Source: Bacteroidia bacterium (lineage in GTDB: Bacteria > Bacteroidota > Bacteroidia > Bacteroidales > Azobacteroidaceae). Taken from it: a stretch of DNA of 45,289 nt. Within the stretch, counting starts at the first letter, position 1. Each line of letters starts with the position of its first letter. The position numbers and the translations under genes are program-made. Positions 36,853-45,289 of the stretch are shown in pieces. A model generated the notes under the pieces. That model saw nothing but the letters and a program-made list of their open reading frames with translations. It had not been told where the DNA came from and made no database searches. The DNA lies in the NCBI GenBank assembly GCA_025996895.1, contig BNTW01000013.1, positions 1 through 45,289 of the forward strand. Direction: 5' to 3'.

Positions 36853-37998
36853 TTATCGCTTTAAGATGATTTCGCTGATCAGTTTTTCGTCCAACCAAAT
36901 ATCAAGAATGTAGTTGCCCACTGGCAGTGTCCAGGTATCCACCCCAAAAGCATGCGTGCCTTCGGCAAAAAAGCCCAAATCTTTGTTCGACACGATTAGT
37001 CCCATCGGGTTGCGCAGCTGTACATGAACGTTGTTCGCATTTTTGGGCAGATATATTTCTACGCTCAAATCGCTGTTCTTCACCGGATTGGGGAAAATGT
37101 TCCAGGTCAGGCCTGCCCACGGATCAACAATGGTATCCGTGATTGCTTCTTCTTCCATTGCTTCCAGCACAGCCGAATTTGCCTCGTCCTCACTCAAAAA
37201 GTATTGTTCCTGCGGCGGATAGAAGAATGCCGTTGCCAGAAACTCGTGGTCAAGACTGTCGCGGTGCTGTTCCCAGCTGCGTACGGTTTCAAACACCGGA
37301 TATCGGTAGCCTTTTTCATACCAGCGGAAAGTTTCCACCACAAACAACACCGAATCAGTTGCCAGTCGGAAATCGATGCTGTCGGCCGGGAGCTGAATAG
37401 CTGCCGTATCCTTGTAGTAGTATTCTTCCCCAATCGGGCGGCTTTCTTCGGCAATAACTTTCAACGTCCGCGTCCGCAAAACCTGTTTCAACGTGTCTTT
37501 GCTGGGCAGAATCATCATGCCGTAGGAATCGGCCGCAGTAGCAATTGTACCCATCTCGTCCAGTTCCAGCCGGTTGCCGTATTTGCCGTGACCGTAGAAA
37601 TAACTGCCGGCTGTATCGCCATAATTGACCGGAAAATGCAGCAGCAGTTCCGGCTGCCTGTTTTTCAACTGCGTGGTTTGATTTTCAAAGCCCAAAAGCA
37701 AAAGTGAATCATTCCTCAGACTGTAATGATACAGCGTCAGATGTTCCATGCCGGTAATACCTTCCTGTTCGCCGGCAAAATAGCGCAGTTCGTATTCGTC
37801 ATTGACGACATTCAGCTGGCTGAAATCCCACAGAACGGAAGCACCTGTCCGGCCGGGGTCTTTGTATTCTACCTGCTGTTTATACAAAATATCGCCGGCA
37901 CGAAACATGTTCAACTCGCTTCGCAAGACAGGCTGGGCGGAAAGCAGCGAAGGAATACCGGCCAGCAATAAAACTGTTATATAAAAATATGTTTTCAT
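36853..37998 (-). CDS. T9SS C-terminal sorting domain protein of the RHS operon
   Basis: 381 residues with a signal peptide (LSAQ end) and a C-terminal T9SS-type domain: WNIFPNPVKN, the IYLPKNANNVHVQLRNPMG strand pair, LPVGNYILDIW and a final ISEIILKR. The middle, with repeated strands such as ELLLHFPVNYGDTAGSYFYGHGKYG, has no named family that I can see. It lies between two RHS genes with gaps of 6 and 36 bases. Gene triplets of an RHS/YD protein, a T9SS protein and a second RHS protein with a DUF6443 region occur in Bacteroidota, so the three probably work as one surface or secreted complex (inference). Confidence 0.8.
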   Translation of the reverse strand: MKTYFYITVLLLAGIPSLLSAQPVLRSELNMFRAGDILYKQQVEYKDPGRTGASVLWDFSQLNVVNDEYELRYFAGEQEGITGMEHLTLYHYSLRNDSLLLLGFENQTTQLKNRQPELLLHFPVNYGDTAGSYFYGHGKYGNRLELDEMGTIATAADSYGMMILPSKDTLKQVLRTRTLKVIAEESRPIGEEYYYKDTAAIQLPADSIDFRLATDSVLFVVETFRWYEKGYRYPVFETVRSWEQHRDSLDHEFLATAFFYPPQEQYFLSEDEANSAVLEAMEEEAITDTIVDPWAGLTWNIFPNPVKNSDLSVEIYLPKNANNVHVQLRNPMGLIVSNKDLGFFAEGTHAFGVDTWTLPVGNYILDIWLDEKLISEIILKR

Positions 37999-38004
37999 AA
38001 CTTT

Positions 38005-41000
38005 TTAATATTGAATTTCATTATAATGATATTGATAATTCTCTAATGTACTATTGTTCTCGTCTTTTATCGTTTTCAGACGACCATACGGATCGTACTC
38101 ATACGTGGTTTTTATACCACGGGGATCGGTCACGGTTTGCAATCCAACTAAAGGCTTGTAGGTATAGACGGTTATTTGAGCAGAAGGCAACTTGGTGCGA
38201 AGATTATTGATATTATTCCAATCAGATGTAATTGGTTCGTCTTTATCTGCTAATGTTTCCACTTGGCTGTCATTTGTATAACTCAATGCTGTTCTTACCT
38301 GCTCGTAGGTAGCATTTTCTATCTTGGCTATTGGGTACTGATGTTTATAACCCCATAGATAAGTAGTTGCTACATTACTTCCTGCTTGTTTCGATTCTCG
38401 AATATTACCGTGATTATCATATTTATAATAGACTTCAGACTGCATATAAGCACCATCTATATATTTTTGTCTTTGGAGCAGATAAAAATTAGTTTCGTTT
38501 ATAATCATATTGTTGTTAGCTGCTATTGAAGCGTAATATGATCCTTTCGGCAAAATAATTGAATCGTGGCGCGTATATAAATAATATGAACCATAGTTTT
38601 GCCACTGCGAAACCCAGGTATATCTTTCATTTGTGTTATTGAGGTTTGTAATACTAAATGAATAAGGGCTAGGAACAATATTAGGGTCGTTTGATGGAAT
38701 GTTATGTTCTGCGCGGAGAGATATTATTACTTTTGATTGTTTTTCTTGAACATCAAAAGGTATTGAACCGCTTTGAGTTCCGGAAAATGGAACAGAAAAA
38801 GATGTTTCTCCCAATGGAAACAATTGCTCAATTGAAGCTGTATTGTTTTTCTTAAATGTATTTACCTCTGCCGGTCTAATAATTTTTGAATTAGTTCCAA
38901 ATACACCATATTTTCGATATTCGGCATCAATCACCCTCGTAGTATCCGGAGTAGAGAGATATACAATTTTATTGACATAAGAAGAAAATATTCGTCTATC
39001 TGCCATCTTTTTGTCAGCAGTATCAAAATTATCGGCAACCTCAAAAGGATAGTCATATCTTGTTACCAATTTTTTGCCATCATTGCGTGTAAAACTTGTT
39101 TCCGATAAAAGATTTTTGGAATTATAGACATTATTGGTTGTCAATGTTACCGGATTGGATCCATTCGAATCATATCTTATCGTAGTTTCCTGTATCATTT
39201 TAGGAATAAAGGTGTATATTTTATTGCAGGTAAGCCTCATTAAGAATCCATAATAATAGCTTTCTCCAAGTGTGTGTATCGTTTTTACATAATTATTATA
39301 TTCATAACTGTATTGGTAACTGGTACTGTCCAGCCTAACATTGCCAGCATTCCGATGTACTAATGCTTTCAATAAACCTCGTCCCAATTCTCGGGAAGTG
39401 AAAGATTCTACAAATGCCGTAGTGTTAGATATATTGGTTATACCAGCGGTAAAAGGCTCGTCCAAGTGATCTTCATGATTGGTATAATAATAAATCGAAC
39501 TGCTTCCATCGGAGAGTTTTTCCACTACACGGGAATAAGTAATATGTGAGCCGTTTGTATTTCCTAACGGATTCAAAAAATTCTCAGATCCTTTTGTTAC
39601 GATAATAACATATTCGGGATATTCCTGTACTAAGGTATAATCCATTCCAAACCACGAAAAAGCGATCAATCCGAGAAAGTATTGTTTGAGAATTGTTTCA
39701 TAGATGGGTTTTCCAGACAGTATTCCACTGGAAGATCCATTTGTATTAACATAAGCATATTCTTTTACTATCTGACCTTCGGAATTTGCCGCATTCGGAC
39801 GGGAAATAATTCTATGTACTCTTAATCCGCCAGCAATACCGGATTCTGCTATTAGAGAAAACGGATTAGCCAAATCCGTATATTGTGTTGCTACTTGTGA
39901 ATAGGTGTGTGCTTCATATTCAAAAAGGGTGGAGCCTCCGGTAGGATAAATAATTTCTTCCAGCGTTTCGGCTTTCATTTTAGTTGTGTCCGGCGTTCTT
40001 CGTGTAATCATATTACTAAAAGATATTGATTCGTATGATTTCCCATTATAAAATCCCCAGTGATCCGTCTGTTTTGAATTGTAATCAGGAAGATACCGTG
40101 AATTGTATTTAAATTGATAGGTATCCAAATCCGTACTTAACTTATTTAATCGTAAGCGTCTATCTGTATTATCGGCATAAGTGAAATAGAAATTTTTTCG
40201 GTTTTCAGATCCATACGAAATCACAATCTGGTCTAATCGCAGTTTGTAGTTCCCATAGTCTTTGCGAAGATACCTTCGGGCTTGATCTGACAATATGTTA
40301 TTGTCAACCTGATTGCCGAAATTAGCCGTAGTATTATAATCGTATTCCAGTTCGTCGGAGGGAGAAGTTATAAATTCAATACTTTCTCCGGAAGATGCGG
40401 TTATTTTACTCAAATAAGATGAATGTTGAAGTGTCAAATGATCTTCATTTTCTGCCCCTGTACAATATGCATTATTGCTTTCATTGACATAGGTACTCAT
40501 AGCGCAATTTCTATTGCGAAAAACCGTATTAATACAGTAATCACCTTCCTTTTTGTATTCAAAGGTTATTCTATCGCCATTGGGAGTGGTAATTGAAGAT
40601 AAATACCAAGTAACAGCTGTAGTTATAGTCTTGTAATTATTGGAAACTCCTGGAACTGATGTTGTTACAAAATCAATATTATTCGTATTTCCTCCAAATT
40701 CATAAATAATTCCATTTTGATCCGTGATTGTAAATTTTGAAAAATAAGTCTGAAGGAGTAATTTTCGGTCATTAAAACTAAAATCGTTCACTATTTTCTC
40801 ATTATTAAACACCGTCAGTAATTCCAGATGATCTTTATTTTTTATTTCACCTGAAATATCTAAATCTAAAGGTTGTTTGGCCTTAACCTTATATTGTTGC
40901 GTTCGCGAATCGGGCTGATAATAATAAAAACTACCACTCATACCTGCACAGTTGAATATAAATTCGTCCGGTTCCAAATCGATCTTTACTGTATCAATTC

Positions 41001-41469
41001 TCGAGGCTATTGCTGCATATTTTACTAAAAAAGAATTTTCTGCCCAATTGGAAGCCGGACCCAATTCACCTGCATAGTAGTAATATCCTATATTTTTCGT
41101 ATAGCGAATGCCTCCGTTTTCCCGAGCATAATCATAATTACTCATTTCATCTCTATACCCGTTAATAATTCGCGTTATTGATCCACCTGCTTCCAGCGAC
41201 CAGCCCAAGCCTGTCCAGCCGGGAGAAGATTCGGGTTTAACACTTCCTACATGATACCGAAGATTGATTGGAAGTTGGATTTCCTGCATTTGAATCGTGT
41301 GAATGGGAATACTAATATCCGGAACACCGGTAAAATGACTGACCGGAATTTGTCCATACAAGCCTAAGTTCGCCGCATTAGGGCTGGGGTAGTCTTCCGG
41401 CGTTTTCCATTGACCAAAAACTTGCGCACTGATACAAAGTGCATAAAATAAAAATGTGATTTTTTTCAT
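38005..41469 (-). CDS. RHS/YD-repeat protein without RHS core, first gene of the RHS operon
   Basis: 1154 residues with a signal peptide (ISAQVFGQ). The start region (LGLYGQIPVSHFTGVPDISIPIHTI, then GWTGLGWSLEAGGSITR) resembles SpvB/TcaC-like N-terminal domains of YD-repeat proteins. A long strand-rich body follows, and the last 80 residues carry YD-type repeats (DPRGIKTTYEYDPYGRLKTI). It lacks the conserved RHS core and any toxin tip. The stop is 6 bases before the T9SS gene. I infer it forms a shell or carrier component for the second RHS protein, but this is not shown by the sequence. Confidence 0.8.
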   Translation of the reverse strand: MKKITFLFYALCISAQVFGQWKTPEDYPSPNAANLGLYGQIPVSHFTGVPDISIPIHTIQMQEIQLPINLRYHVGSVKPESSPGWTGLGWSLEAGGSITRIINGYRDEMSNYDYARENGGIRYTKNIGYYYYAGELGPASNWAENSFLVKYAAIASRIDTVKIDLEPDEFIFNCAGMSGSFYYYQPDSRTQQYKVKAKQPLDLDISGEIKNKDHLELLTVFNNEKIVNDFSFNDRKLLLQTYFSKFTITDQNGIIYEFGGNTNNIDFVTTSVPGVSNNYKTITTAVTWYLSSITTPNGDRITFEYKKEGDYCINTVFRNRNCAMSTYVNESNNAYCTGAENEDHLTLQHSSYLSKITASSGESIEFITSPSDELEYDYNTTANFGNQVDNNILSDQARRYLRKDYGNYKLRLDQIVISYGSENRKNFYFTYADNTDRRLRLNKLSTDLDTYQFKYNSRYLPDYNSKQTDHWGFYNGKSYESISFSNMITRRTPDTTKMKAETLEEIIYPTGGSTLFEYEAHTYSQVATQYTDLANPFSLIAESGIAGGLRVHRIISRPNAANSEGQIVKEYAYVNTNGSSSGILSGKPIYETILKQYFLGLIAFSWFGMDYTLVQEYPEYVIIVTKGSENFLNPLGNTNGSHITYSRVVEKLSDGSSSIYYYTNHEDHLDEPFTAGITNISNTTAFVESFTSRELGRGLLKALVHRNAGNVRLDSTSYQYSYEYNNYVKTIHTLGESYYYGFLMRLTCNKIYTFIPKMIQETTIRYDSNGSNPVTLTTNNVYNSKNLLSETSFTRNDGKKLVTRYDYPFEVADNFDTADKKMADRRIFSSYVNKIVYLSTPDTTRVIDAEYRKYGVFGTNSKIIRPAEVNTFKKNNTASIEQLFPLGETSFSVPFSGTQSGSIPFDVQEKQSKVIISLRAEHNIPSNDPNIVPSPYSFSITNLNNTNERYTWVSQWQNYGSYYLYTRHDSIILPKGSYYASIAANNNMIINETNFYLLQRQKYIDGAYMQSEVYYKYDNHGNIRESKQAGSNVATTYLWGYKHQYPIAKIENATYEQVRTALSYTNDSQVETLADKDEPITSDWNNINNLRTKLPSAQITVYTYKPLVGLQTVTDPRGIKTTYEYDPYGRLKTIKDENNSTLENYQYHYNEIQY

Positions 41470-41511
41470 GATGTTTTTAAATTAAATAAAACATTAGTTT
41501 GGTACTCGGCA

Positions 41512-41519
41512 CAAAAGTA
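41512..41519 (-). promoter_or_regulatory. -7 box of the RHS operon
   Basis: TACTTTTG on the minus strand (41519 to 41512) matches TAnnTTTG and lies 42 bases before the ATG at 41469. No convincing -33 TTTG at the right distance. Confidence 0.45.
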
Positions 41520-41685
41520 GAAAGCAAAAACAAGAAAGTAGGTTATTTAAATGTTATCTTATTGTTATTTTATTGTTAAGTAAGTGTTCATAATTAGTTC
41601 ACACAAAATATTTAGTTTTTTTTTCCGTTCTATTATCGTAAATATGATTATCAATGGGAAAAATAAAGAAACTGGAATTAACAGC

Positions 41686-41764
41686 TGCCCAACGCGGGCA
41701 ACTCGAGAGTGGCTTTCGCAATGGAGCGAGCCACTCTTTTCTACACTACCAACAGGGCGTTGGC
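41686..41764. repeat. Compact palindromic/structured element, possible dispersed repeat
   Basis: Several nested inverted repeats: TGCCC/GGGCA (41686-41700), AGAGTGGC...GCCACTCT (41706-41713 and 41730-41737) with an inner TCGC/GCGA, and an outer CCAACGC/GCGTTGG pair (41689-41695 and 41757-41763). Four T's follow the inner stem, so it could terminate plus-strand transcripts. The fold looks like a small cloverleaf. Whether it is a REP/MITE-type repeat or an RNA cannot be said without other copies. Confidence 0.55.
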
Positions 41765-41833
41765 TACGGTGGGAAAAGATCTGTTTATTAAATACGCGCA
41801 TATTGTCGCTTAATTTTGATTACTTACTTATAA

Positions 41834-41875
41834 TTATTTTTTATATAATTCCATTTTCTTCGCAAATAAGTTTTT
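41834..41875 (-). pseudogene. Remnant of a second MauE-thioredoxin gene, 3' end only
   Basis: The minus strand encodes NLFAKKMELYKK then a TAA (41834-41836), compared with SYIFAKKKMGLYKK and TAA at the end of the MauE-thioredoxin gene (30595). At DNA level about 35 bases align with one substitution and one 3-base gap. It overlaps the last base of the transglutaminase gene's stop. No more of the gene is left. Confidence 0.7.
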
Positions 41876-43827
41876 TACCACCAAACTTGCTGTTCGTTTT
41901 CATAAGTAAAAATACGCTCATCGCGTCCGCGTGAGTGGTTGCGTATCCAAAAAAGTGCATTAGTTGGTACATTTTCATAAATGAGTTTCACGTTATCCAC
42001 TTTGCGTTTGCCGAGTGAAATCCATTGATGCTTATCCCAATAAAGCAATTCGTGTAAGTCACCCGGCGTTATATCGTTGCCATCGCCACGCGGAATATAG
42101 GAAATGCTGCTAATATTTATTGGCTTGCCAAAATCCATTCCCACCCACGAACCATTGGGCTGAGGCGAGTCAAAAAGCGTAAGCGGATCACCGTCAAAGG
42201 CCACTTCTTTCCGATTGATGTCTTTTGAGCCTTCCGTACCAATAATTTCCCCACGTATGGGTTGTCCATCATGGTAAAAATAAATTTCTGCTACATTGCC
42301 GAACTGCCAGTAGGGCGAACAATAACGCCAATAGCGGTATTTACCTTTGACAGTATCCATCGGTACTTCGGCAGATTGTACGGTAAAAATCGGAATGGTA
42401 AAAATCGTTAGTGAGTCACTGAAATCGGCTTTGTTGGCTGCCTGAAATTTTCCGTACTGCATTCGTTCGCCAACATCATAAGTGTGACTGCCTACAAAAT
42501 ATTTTCGACGCACGATAATGGTTTGCAGATTGTTGTGGTCGGCTTGACAGTGTTTTATTTCACCTTTGACGGTAATATAAAAAGGTGCAGCGAATGGCTC
42601 TACTCCTCGCTCGCCAAACAAAACAGGCATATACATGCAATTTTTGCCCATTTTTTTGAAAATAACTTTGTTGCCGTTGATTTTTCCGAAATGAACAGGT
42701 ATCCAATCTACATTATTAAACACTGCTAAGTAAGCGTACTTAGATTTTTCCCGAAATTCTTTTGGTATTTCCAAAACAACATCAGTTGTTTGCATATATT
42801 CGTCAGTTATATCTTTGAAAAACGGATTTTTATAAACAGATGGTATATATTTTTCTGCTCTCTGCAATTCTAAAATTTCTCTGTTAATAGCATAGGTATG
42901 GCGAAAAACTTTCGCCATTTTTTCATCGGGAATATGCACTTCGCCTGGATTGCTTGACCCTGCAGAAAATATCATATTTTTACCGCGATTGTTCAACACC
43001 ACATTCCAAGCGTGTGCCTGCGGCTGAAAAGCCCATTGGGGTGTAAAATCTTTAACAACAGGAATGCCCTTACTGCGCATCACTGCCATTGCTAACAATG
43101 CATAGTCGCCACACGAGCCGAAAGGCAGTTTTGCCAACGAACTAACCCGCATAACAGGCATTGCGTGTATGCCTCCAAAAGGCAGATATTGGCGATTGAG
43201 TTTGATAATTTCCTTACTGACCGTCGTAGCGGCACGGTAAGCAGAATTTTTGTATAAATCACAATAATGCAAGCGGTCAATTTCACCTGTAAGCATTTCT
43301 TTTCCGTATTCACGCCAATTGTCCAAGGGTTGCAATTCCGCACCTTTATAAGGTAATATATATTCACAAAAATCGTCAAATGATATGTGTGTTGCCCACT
43401 CGCCATTTTGCCAAACATCAAAAGCACGGTCAATATTGTCTATCAAATAATCGGCTGTAATAATTTGAATATCAGGAATTGTTTCCAATTTTTCGAGTAT
43501 TTCGTATTTTCTCGAGATGCGCTCCATTGTGTTGCGGTTGGTTTCATTGTCGAAATCTGCGCTAACTGCCGTATCTATTTCATTATAATATAGATCCAAG
43601 TGTTCCGGAAATTTATAAGAATAATGTTCCGGCAGGTTTTCAATCAGAAAAATAGTTGACCGATATTTCAGACTGTCATTCTGGTTGGACGAATAATGTC
43701 GCAATACTTTTTCTAATTCGGAACGGTTGTTGCCTGCAAGCCTCAATGCTTGTTCCAAATAATCGGGGGACTTCCCTTGACAGGAAAAGAGAAGTAAGAA
43801 AAAGCAAATGTATTTTGATGTTTTCAT
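41875..43827 (-). CDS. Transglutaminase-like lipoprotein with C-terminal discoidin-type domain
   Basis: 650 residues. Lipobox LFSC with Cys16, so it should be lipid-anchored in the envelope. Residues about 215-300 are a transglutaminase-like core: GSCGDYALL with Cys239 and AHAWN with His272, the Cys-His pair of the family. Relatives cross-link or, more often in bacteria, cleave peptides and are used in envelope remodelling. The last 150 residues (GSWVGMDFGKP, SISYIPRGDGND, LFWIRNHSRGRDERIF) look like a discoidin/F5-8C domain that binds glycans. Its ATG directly follows the TAA of the O-antigen ligase-like gene (TAAATG), implying translational coupling. Confidence 0.85.
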   Translation of the reverse strand: MKTSKYICFFLLLFSCQGKSPDYLEQALRLAGNNRSELEKVLRHYSSNQNDSLKYRSTIFLIENLPEHYSYKFPEHLDLYYNEIDTAVSADFDNETNRNTMERISRKYEILEKLETIPDIQIITADYLIDNIDRAFDVWQNGEWATHISFDDFCEYILPYKGAELQPLDNWREYGKEMLTGEIDRLHYCDLYKNSAYRAATTVSKEIIKLNRQYLPFGGIHAMPVMRVSSLAKLPFGSCGDYALLAMAVMRSKGIPVVKDFTPQWAFQPQAHAWNVVLNNRGKNMIFSAGSSNPGEVHIPDEKMAKVFRHTYAINREILELQRAEKYIPSVYKNPFFKDITDEYMQTTDVVLEIPKEFREKSKYAYLAVFNNVDWIPVHFGKINGNKVIFKKMGKNCMYMPVLFGERGVEPFAAPFYITVKGEIKHCQADHNNLQTIIVRRKYFVGSHTYDVGERMQYGKFQAANKADFSDSLTIFTIPIFTVQSAEVPMDTVKGKYRYWRYCSPYWQFGNVAEIYFYHDGQPIRGEIIGTEGSKDINRKEVAFDGDPLTLFDSPQPNGSWVGMDFGKPINISSISYIPRGDGNDITPGDLHELLYWDKHQWISLGKRKVDNVKLIYENVPTNALFWIRNHSRGRDERIFTYENEQQVWW

Positions 43828-45174
43828 TTAGAATAAATATTTTCTCATTTGTGCTTTCACTTTGAGTGTATAAACGCTCTCTATTTTTACAGGTGTAACT
43901 AAAATATCTTGTGCTTTTTCAAGTGCGGCAGGTGTGTTTTTTGTTTCCACATACAACTGCCAAAGCAAGTATTTAGGGCGTAGGCGAGTAGGTATCATAT
44001 TGGCAGCAGTACGCAATGTCGTTTCGGCTTGTTCGTAATTTTTATTTGCCCAAAAATATTCGGCAAGCAAACAATAATTCTCACACGAAGGCAGAATTTT
44101 TTTTATTCGCTCGGAATGTTCGGAGTTTGGTTGTTCCATGAGCCAGTCCATATAATAATAGTGATAAGTGTGATTGTATTGCATTTTTTCGTACGACTGT
44201 TCAAAAAGAATCATATTGTTATTTTTGTAAGAGTTGGATAATTGATTGATGAGAATAAGATCTTTTGCAACAAAAAAAACAACAAAAAGGCAAAGGATGA
44301 TAATAACCATTTTATTTCTTACGGAATTATGGGTTAAGTCACTACTATCAACAAGTCCGCCCAAGCAAACCGAAAAAAGCAGCAACAATGGGAAAATCTC
44401 CGCCGGATATGAAAACATTGAAAAAACGGCCAATGCAGTCAAAGCTACTTTGAAAATCCGATTGTCTTTCACCCTAAAAGCAAAATAGAAAATTGCCAAA
44501 AACAATAATAAACCTATAATACCTTGCTGTATGGTTACATTGAGTAACTCATTAAACGGATATACTACATTATCTGCCACAGAAATAAAGACCGAAGTTG
44601 GATTTTCGGAAAAATATTTTGCCTGATAAAGCATATATTTTTCTGAAAAAGCCCCAATGCCGTGTCCGAAAAACGGTTTGTCGGCAATCATTTCCGTCGA
44701 AACGCGCCATACCAGCAATCGACCATTGGCAGAGGCAGGACGGTAAAAATAAAGTGCAATACTCATAGACAAAATTAATCCTGCCATTATACTGAAAAAC
44801 AGTCTTTTATATTTTTTGATTGTCGGTATAAAAAACAGAGTTATTCCTACAGCTAACGCCAAAAATCCCGCACGAGAATCGGCAAGATATAATCCACCGA
44901 TTTGTATAATTAAACTTACCGTCAATAAATCAATCAGTAACTTATTTTTACCTTTTATATTACTGATTAACAAGCAAATAGAAACAACGCTGCATACTGC
45001 CAAATATCCGCCTAACTGTCTCGGATTGCCAAACGATCCGCTTATGTCAAACATCACATGGTTACTGGCCAAAATACTTGACTTTTGGAAAAATGCAATA
45101 AGCGATTGCACAACACCCGAAATAACAAATCCGTACAACAATATTATTTTGTGTGCCAGATTTTTAACCCACAT
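43828..45174 (-). CDS. O-antigen ligase-like protein (Wzy_C/WaaL family), N-terminally short, with TPR-like tail
   Basis: 448 residues with about nine membrane segments. The Wzy_C hallmark GSFGNPRQLGGYLA is at residues about 45-60 and the GHGIGAFSEKY stretch after the large periplasmic loop is also conserved. The last 130 residues carry TPR-like helices (YCLLAEYFWANKNYEQAETTLRTAA). Family members usually have about 12 membrane segments with four or so before the GNP motif; here only one precedes it, and the frame has an in-frame TAA shortly upstream of the ATG at 45174. So it is either a natural short form or truncated. Related proteins ligate O-antigen or glycan chains to carriers. Confidence 0.75.
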   Translation of the reverse strand: MWVKNLAHKIILLYGFVISGVVQSLIAFFQKSSILASNHVMFDISGSFGNPRQLGGYLAVCSVVSICLLISNIKGKNKLLIDLLTVSLIIQIGGLYLADSRAGFLALAVGITLFFIPTIKKYKRLFFSIMAGLILSMSIALYFYRPASANGRLLVWRVSTEMIADKPFFGHGIGAFSEKYMLYQAKYFSENPTSVFISVADNVVYPFNELLNVTIQQGIIGLLLFLAIFYFAFRVKDNRIFKVALTALAVFSMFSYPAEIFPLLLLFSVCLGGLVDSSDLTHNSVRNKMVIIILCLFVVFFVAKDLILINQLSNSYKNNNMILFEQSYEKMQYNHTYHYYYMDWLMEQPNSEHSERIKKILPSCENYCLLAEYFWANKNYEQAETTLRTAANMIPTRLRPKYLLWQLYVETKNTPAALEKAQDILVTPVKIESVYTLKVKAQMRKYLF

Positions 45175-45179
45175 TGCAG

Positions 45180-45289
45180 CTATGCAGAGTTAATATCCAC
45201 AAAATCAGCAGGATGATTTTTTTCAAACGTCATTTTGTGTACTACGGATTTTTTCTTTTTGTAAGGTGCATATTTGTATTTTAGTTTGT
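45180..45289 (-). CDS. 3' end of an unrecognised gene (truncated by the window edge)
   Basis: An open minus-strand frame enters at the window edge and ends at TAG (45182 to 45180), six bases upstream of the O-antigen ligase-like start. It encodes a basic segment (YKKKKSVVHKM) then HPADFVDINSA. Too short to identify. The close spacing suggests it is the preceding gene of the same operon. Confidence 0.45.
   Translation of the reverse strand, partial: KLKYKYAPYKKKKSVVHKMTFEKNHPADFVDINSA

Larger units (their letters stand above)
41470..41833. other. Intergenic stretch: promoter, structured element, no gene
   Basis: Between the RHS operon start and the remnant gene end lies about 360 bases with no credible ORF: open frames on both strands are short, start without signals and lie across the structured element at 41686-41764. 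The left part contains the RHS promoter and is AT-rich (upstream of 41660). The composition switches to a GC-rich hairpin block at 41686-41764 and back to AT-rich up to the remnant at 41834. Confidence 0.7.

Noticed and set aside
41584..41934. A 116-codon plus-strand open frame across the RHS/transglutaminase gap, and a 78-codon minus-strand one
   Set aside because: Both run through the palindromic element at 41686-41764, end inside other genes or repeats, and show no start signal, conserved domain or normal composition.

Overview
The window looks like a chromosomal segment of a Bacteroidota bacterium, most likely order Bacteroidales. Supporting signs are -7 boxes of the form TAnnTTTG with an upstream TTG/TTTG in front of many genes, type IX secretion (T9SS) C-terminal sorting domains, a tamB-tamL gene pair, DUF6443-type RHS proteins, the long form of PurC, and a MauE/DoxX-thioredoxin fusion. 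I cannot name a family or genus from sequence alone.

Positions 1-10500 are mostly conserved chromosome: the tail of a T9SS cargo protein, a cluster of three palindromic repeats, then sugar nucleotidyltransferase, GDSL hydrolase and ABC-F ATPase in tandem, an M13 peptidase with a DUF1015 protein, a tRNA-Lys, and a minus-strand phoH-purC-aroE operon. Positions 10568-11453 hold a composite pseudogene. Positions 11543-22608 carry an M3 peptidase, a Zn-peptidase/bifunctional-nuclease pair, fur-purA, trmB-mrp, a sugar-catabolic pair (Gfo/Idh oxidoreductase plus DUF1080/TIM-barrel protein) and a YtxH/holin-like envelope operon. Positions 22792-29369 are tamB and tamL, overlapping by 4 bases.

Positions 29373-45289 are accessory and envelope-directed, nearly all on the minus strand. 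In transcription order they hold a truncated unknown gene, a short O-antigen ligase-like protein, a transglutaminase/discoidin lipoprotein, an RHS/YD protein, a T9SS cargo protein, a 1496-residue RHS protein ending in a possible effector tip, a membrane-anchored immunity candidate, a 72-residue Cys-rich lipoprotein, a MauE-thioredoxin fusion and an outer-membrane barrel. The last 36 bases or so of the MauE-thioredoxin gene recur nearly identically at 41834-41869, on the far side of the RHS block, which points to recombination or insertion at this site.

The most interesting observations are the RHS operon with an unassigned C-terminal domain and neighbouring immunity candidate, the direct repeat of a gene end around it, the small Cys-rich lipoprotein translationally coupled to its likely thiol-redox partner, and palindromic repeats that sit in frame inside two protein-coding genes.
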